From assembly GCA_041281825.1 (NCBI GenBank), contig CP166298.1, forward strand, positions 62,001-126,000: 64,000 nt of DNA, read 5' to 3'. The notes under the pieces were generated by a model that had not been told where the DNA came from, made no database searches, and saw nothing but the letters and a program-made list of their open reading frames with translations. Shown here in pieces: positions 60,496 through 64,000 of the stretch; positions within the stretch are counted from its first letter, which is position 1; each line of letters opens with the position of its first letter. A program made the position numbers and the translations under genes. This stretch comes from Paenibacillus_D tarimensis_A. GTDB taxonomy: Bacteria; Bacillota; Bacilli; Paenibacillales; Paenibacillaceae.

Positions 60496-62813
60496 AACGC
60501 CCCACCTGCCGTCTTGGTCTTCCATACGGTTTCGGGCACGAGTGGAAGCCGGTTAAGCTGCACCCCTGCAGCAACCGACAATGCGTTGCCCAAGGCCGCA
60601 GGCATCCCGATCAGCCCGTGCTCCCCGACGCCGCGTGCGCCGTAAGGGGCTTCGATATGGGGGGTCTCCACGAACTCGACCGCATATTCCGGATGGTCGC
60701 CGTAGTGCGGGGGTACATAGGTGCGAAGCTGCATGTTTTGCACGATCCCTTGATCGTTAAATACAAACGTTTCCTTGGATGCAAACCCGAGTCCCATGCT
60801 CATGGCTCCCATTACTTGTCCCATTGCGCCCTTGTAATTTAGCACCTTGCCGAGGTCAATGACGGAGTAAGCTTTCACGACCCGGTATGTATAATCTCTG
60901 GTATCGAATTCGATTTCCACGCCTTGAGCGCCGACGGTCCATTCGGGTCCCGGCTTGCCCGCCCCGGTTTCGGGGTCCAGATGAGTCATATGTCTTAAAA
61001 TATAGTTTCCCCTGCCGACGATCTGTCCTCCGATCGCGTTCCCGTTCTGATATTTATACCCGTAAGCGGCATCCTTCACATGCAGAAAGGTCTCCGGTTC
61101 TTCCCGCAGATATACTTTCCCCTTGCCCACCTCCAGATCGTCCGGCGAGCAGACGAGCACGCGGGAGGCGATGTCCTTCAGCTGACGGATGACATCATCG
61201 GCGGCCTTCAACACCGCTCTCCCCGCCATAAACGTGCCTCTGCTTGCCACAGTTTTCCAATGCTCCGGCATCGTCTGCGTATCGACATCCATGCGGACAT
61301 GAATCTCGTCCACATTCATGTTCAATTTCTCGGCTAACATTTGCGCAAGCACGGTTTTCGTTCCCGTTCCGATTTCGACCAGTCCGGAGATCAGATTCAG
61401 GCTTCCGTCCGGGTTAAAAGTGAGGATGACTCCCGAACCGGCATGAGTGTCAATGGTCGACGTTTTCCAGATGCAGCTGATTCCTTTGGCCCGGACGAAA
61501 CGGTTGTCAATTGCGATACGCTGCCCTTCGTCCCAGTTCATTAAATGCTTTAACCGGTCAATGCAGTGGGGCAAGTTGCTTACATTGCTGGGATTGAGCC
61601 GGACTTGTGTTGGTGTTGTATGACCGGGCAAAATAGCGTTTTTTGCACGCAGCCCCAGCGGGTCCATATCCAGCTTGTCCGCGAGCATATCCATGGTACG
61701 TTCGAATGCAAATAACAACTCGGAGTGGCTGAAACCTCTGTAGGCGGTCGCGTAAGGGTGATTGGTATAGACGCATAACGAATCGCACCATACGTTTTCA
61801 ATGTGATACGGGCCGGTACAGGTTACCGCTGCCGACCGGGTGATCGTAGCTCCTTTGTCCGAGTATGCGCCGCTGTCGAACAAATAGACCATATATGCGG
61901 CCTTTAAAAGACCTTCTCTCGTACAGCCCAGTTTGACGGTAGCGTCAAGTCCGATATGGACCGGGGAAGTGATCAGATCCTCCTCGCGGGAATTGACCAG
62001 CTTGACGGGTCTGCCCCCGACAGCCTTCGATGCCATGTAAGCGATCAGCTCCAGTTGAACCGCAACTTTCCCGCCGTAGCCTCCGCCGACCAAAGGGGTG
62101 TTGACGGTAATCTTGCCTTCGGCGAAGCCGAAATAGGTCGCTAACAATTTTTTGATCATATAAGGCGCCTGGGAACTCGATGAAATGAGGACATGTCCGT
62201 CGGGACGGATTTCGGCGGTGACGCACCTCGTTTCCATGGCCGCATGGTCGGACGGTGAAAAGGTGAAATGGCCTTCTACGGTCACTTCGCTTTCCGCCCA
62301 TCCGTTATCCATATTCCCTTTGCGGATTTTAATGCGATTGGCAATATTGGTCCCGGGCTCCGGATAAACGTGCCGATTTTTTTTATAATCCCCCAATTGT
62401 TCGTGTAGGAGAGGAGCACCCGATCGAATCGCCTCCGCAGGGGAATTAACAACCGGCAAAGGTTCGTAAGCTACGCGCACGAGGTCGGCCGCCCGTTTGG
62501 CCAGTACGGGGGTATCGGCGACAATGACGGCAACCGGCTCGCCGTGATAACGCACTTTATCGTAAGCGATGGGCAGGCGGTCGTGAATTTCCTCACCTGT
62601 AAGCGGAGTCGGCTGGCCGAACAGAATCGCCCGCACACCCGGAACCTTCCGCGCATCTGAAGTGTCAATGGACTTAATCTTGGCGTGAGCCTGGCTGCTG
62701 ATCACCATGTTGGCGTGAAGCATTGCCGCGGAGGAGAAATCGTCCGTATACTTTGCCGCACCCGTTACCTTGTCAAGCGCCTCCTTGCGGATGACGCTAT
62801 CTCCGATTGCCAT
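60492..62813 (-). CDS. Xanthine dehydrogenase-type hydroxylase, molybdenum subunit
   Basis: This 773-aa catalytic subunit starts MAIGDSVIRKEALDKVTGAAKYTDDF. It carries PLVGGGYGGK (molybdopterin site), CRG-type TAYRGFSHSE, the VSRGTFMAG-like SRGTFMAGRAV and the C-terminal GARGVGEHGLIGMPAALGNAL with the catalytic Glu. The substrate may be a purine or a related N-heterocycle; B. subtilis PucD is a possible relative. ATG 62813 has AAAGGAG 9 nt upstream. The operon order is molybdenum, FAD, iron-sulfur. No accessory chaperone gene is seen in this window. Confidence 0.93.
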   Translation of the reverse strand: MAIGDSVIRKEALDKVTGAAKYTDDFSSAAMLHANMVISSQAHAKIKSIDTSDARKVPGVRAILFGQPTPLTGEEIHDRLPIAYDKVRYHGEPVAVIVADTPVLAKRAADLVRVAYEPLPVVNSPAEAIRSGAPLLHEQLGDYKKNRHVYPEPGTNIANRIKIRKGNMDNGWAESEVTVEGHFTFSPSDHAAMETRCVTAEIRPDGHVLISSSSQAPYMIKKLLATYFGFAEGKITVNTPLVGGGYGGKVAVQLELIAYMASKAVGGRPVKLVNSREEDLITSPVHIGLDATVKLGCTREGLLKAAYMVYLFDSGAYSDKGATITRSAAVTCTGPYHIENVWCDSLCVYTNHPYATAYRGFSHSELLFAFERTMDMLADKLDMDPLGLRAKNAILPGHTTPTQVRLNPSNVSNLPHCIDRLKHLMNWDEGQRIAIDNRFVRAKGISCIWKTSTIDTHAGSGVILTFNPDGSLNLISGLVEIGTGTKTVLAQMLAEKLNMNVDEIHVRMDVDTQTMPEHWKTVASRGTFMAGRAVLKAADDVIRQLKDIASRVLVCSPDDLEVGKGKVYLREEPETFLHVKDAAYGYKYQNGNAIGGQIVGRGNYILRHMTHLDPETGAGKPGPEWTVGAQGVEIEFDTRDYTYRVVKAYSVIDLGKVLNYKGAMGQVMGAMSMGLGFASKETFVFNDQGIVQNMQLRTYVPPHYGDHPEYAVEFVETPHIEAPYGARGVGEHGLIGMPAALGNALSVAAGVQLNRLPLVPETVWKTKTAGGAL

Positions 62814-62978
62814 CTGCAGACTCTCCTTTGCGTCAAAAAAATAGGCTGAAAGAAACGCATCTAATAGTGCAGTGTTATTCCGTGCAATGATATTCACGAA
62901 AAAGTATCTCCTTCACAGAAACTTTTAAACCCATTACAGGGATGATGTGATGTTTAGCCGCAAGATCGTAAGGGGATA

Positions 62979-63932
62979 ATGGTGAAAATCGCAAGAAGAG
63001 GAAGGCAGGAGGCGGAAGCGTTGGAGAGCGGAGATATCATTTCGCTGGAACACTTGTATCTTATCGTCACGGCTACGATAGTAGGGACATTGGCGCGCGC
63101 GCTCACGATCAAGCAGGATTACCGGCAATACCCCAGCCATCCGAACGGATACCTGATTCATTTTGTTACGGGAGCGCTCGCGGCGGCTTTGGGCGCATTT
63201 ATTATCCCGACCTTAATGACGAAAAATTTCGTGGCCGTTACTTTTCTTAGCCTGGCCATTCAGCAGTTCCGGGAAGTCCGGAAAATAGAGAGGGATTCTT
63301 TGAACGAATTGGAAGGAACGGAATATACGCTAAGAGGAGATTCCTACATCGACGGCATTGCCAAAACCTTTGAAGCCCGTAATTACTTTGCTTTGCTGTC
63401 GGCATTCGCAACGGGAGTCGTTATGGAGCTGCTGAAACAGACGGTATGGCTTGAAGCCCCTATCGGGGCGATCGCAGGGTTCATCGTATTTTTGATCCTC
63501 CGGCGGTTTACGAAAGGGAAGCATATTAAGGATTTTGCAACCGTACGGGAAGGTAGAATCGAGGTCAGAGGCTCGGAGCTGTATGTCGACAACATGCTGG
63601 TTACCAATCTGGTAGGAGAGGAGCTGGCCAGGAAATGGTTCAGAGAAGAGGGACTTGCTGCGGTTATAACGGCGAAAAAACCGTTCTACCGGGTCACGCT
63701 GGAGCATTTCGGGCAACGGCAGGCGATGCTGTTCGAGGCTACCCGGTCCGTCGGAAAGCGGCGATACGCCTTTCAGGATCTGGCGGAAGGCAAAATTATT
63801 ATAGCGCTCGTTCCGATCGTGAACAACTTTGAGCTGCTCAGAGAGACGATCCTGAATACGCCTCTGCTGGAGAGTGTAAAGAAATCGCCGCAATTGATGA
63901 GCATGAACATGACGGATGGTGATAAAAAATGA
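62979..63932 (+). CDS. YIEGIA family sporulation-associated membrane protein
   Basis: This 317-aa protein contains the eponymous motif as SYIDGIAKTFEARNYFALLSAF (residues 121-142), with membrane segments at LYLIVTATIVGTLARALTI, LIHFVTGALAAALGAFIIP and APIGAIAGFIVFLILRRF. The C-terminal half is soluble. YIEGIA proteins are found in spore formers and are encoded with a small capping partner, whose start follows here. ATG 62979 has AAGGGG upstream. The overlap with the next gene is 4 nt (ATGA). Confidence 0.85.
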   Translation: MVKIARRGRQEAEALESGDIISLEHLYLIVTATIVGTLARALTIKQDYRQYPSHPNGYLIHFVTGALAAALGAFIIPTLMTKNFVAVTFLSLAIQQFREVRKIERDSLNELEGTEYTLRGDSYIDGIAKTFEARNYFALLSAFATGVVMELLKQTVWLEAPIGAIAGFIVFLILRRFTKGKHIKDFATVREGRIEVRGSELYVDNMLVTNLVGEELARKWFREEGLAAVITAKKPFYRVTLEHFGQRQAMLFEATRSVGKRRYAFQDLAEGKIIIALVPIVNNFELLRETILNTPLLESVKKSPQLMSMNMTDGDKK

Positions 63933-64000
63933 GCCAAGGTGCGGACATCAAAGGGATATTGGCCTATGTTACAACGGATAAAAACCGGTATCTGGGGGGC
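63929..64000 (+). CDS. YIEGIA capping-complex subunit (partial, cut by window end)
   Basis: Only 24 codons are in view (MSQGADIKGILAYVTTDKNR and so on). The start overlaps the YIEGIA stop (ATGA). The conserved pairing of the two genes suggests the small partner, but the sequence seen is too short to prove it. Confidence 0.55.
   Translation, partial: MSQGADIKGILAYVTTDKNRYLGG

Overview
The window reads as a chromosomal segment of a mesophilic, endospore-forming Bacillota, most likely Paenibacillus or a close relative. This rests on a tricistronic gerA/gerB/gerC germinant-receptor operon, a YIEGIA-family sporulation protein, strong AGGAGG ribosome sites with many TTG and GTG starts, a GntR/LacI-type AraR, and large secreted polysaccharide-lyase and SMP-30 proteins. 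Species assignment is inference. No rRNA, tRNA, CRISPR array, phage or complete insertion sequence was seen.

Layout. 1-5.8 kb: a helical protein like the C-terminal part of SWIM zinc-finger proteins, two ABC-F ATPases and a membrane-anchored HtrA-like protease. 6-9.7 kb: a TetR regulator followed by two MDR oxidoreductases and an SDR, with a shared GATCGTTC motif. 9.9-12.4 kb: a ytrA-like GntR/ABC/CPBP operon with a TGCACT palindrome. 12.6-13.7 kb: an IS1182-like transposase remnant and a nucleoside deaminase. 13.8-19.2 kb: divergent araR and an arabinose operon (FGGY kinase, araD, araA) with clear AraR boxes. 19.3-20.7 kb: a small operon of membrane protein, XRE regulator and DUF4386 protein. 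21-26 kb: a formate module (OFA-type MFS transporter, DUF2294 protein, FdhF/YdeP-type molybdoenzyme, FdhD). 26.1-27.7 kb: an MDR oxidoreductase divergent from an HxlR regulator. 28-31.3 kb: TerC, a broken Abi gene, a MerR/thioredoxin pair and argC. 31.5-36.2 kb: a secreted PL11 rhamnogalacturonan lyase and a secreted SMP-30-like propeller. 36.4-42 kb: mqo, a DUF4179/DUF5643-type remnant, a MerR/VOC cluster and selO. 42.1-46 kb: the ger operon with a small membrane protein. 46-52.6 kb: NAD(P)H oxidoreductase, AraC regulator, chemoreceptor, rhodanese lipoprotein, alpha/beta hydrolase, WYL regulator and TetR. 52.8-55.7 kb: an ABC/FtsX exporter. 56.6-58.1 kb: a translationally coupled trio of an unknown repeat protein, an ECF sigma factor and a small protein. 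58.3-59.2 kb: an internally deleted flavin-oxidoreductase-like gene and a hairpin-rich spacer. 59.2-62.8 kb: a three-subunit xanthine-dehydrogenase-type hydroxylase. 63-64 kb: a YIEGIA protein and the start of its partner.

The strongest unexplained signals are four. (1) A dispersed nested palindrome of about 45-58 bp occurs eight times between 5.8 and 37.9 kb; it shows compensatory arm changes, is joined to terminator hairpins in three places and supplies the last codons of mqo in another. (2) The coupled trio at 56.6-58.1 kb has an ECF sigma factor but no recognisable anti-sigma factor. (3) The 58.65-59.15 kb spacer holds a forward-forward-reverse-reverse repeat followed by a run of CTTTAG-type hairpins. 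(4) Several operators can be read directly, including a textbook 19-bp-spacer MerR promoter and a twin 35-bp repeat in front of the FtsX exporter. Several genes are visibly decaying: the IS1182 transposase, the Abi protein, the DUF4179-like protein and the deleted oxidoreductase.
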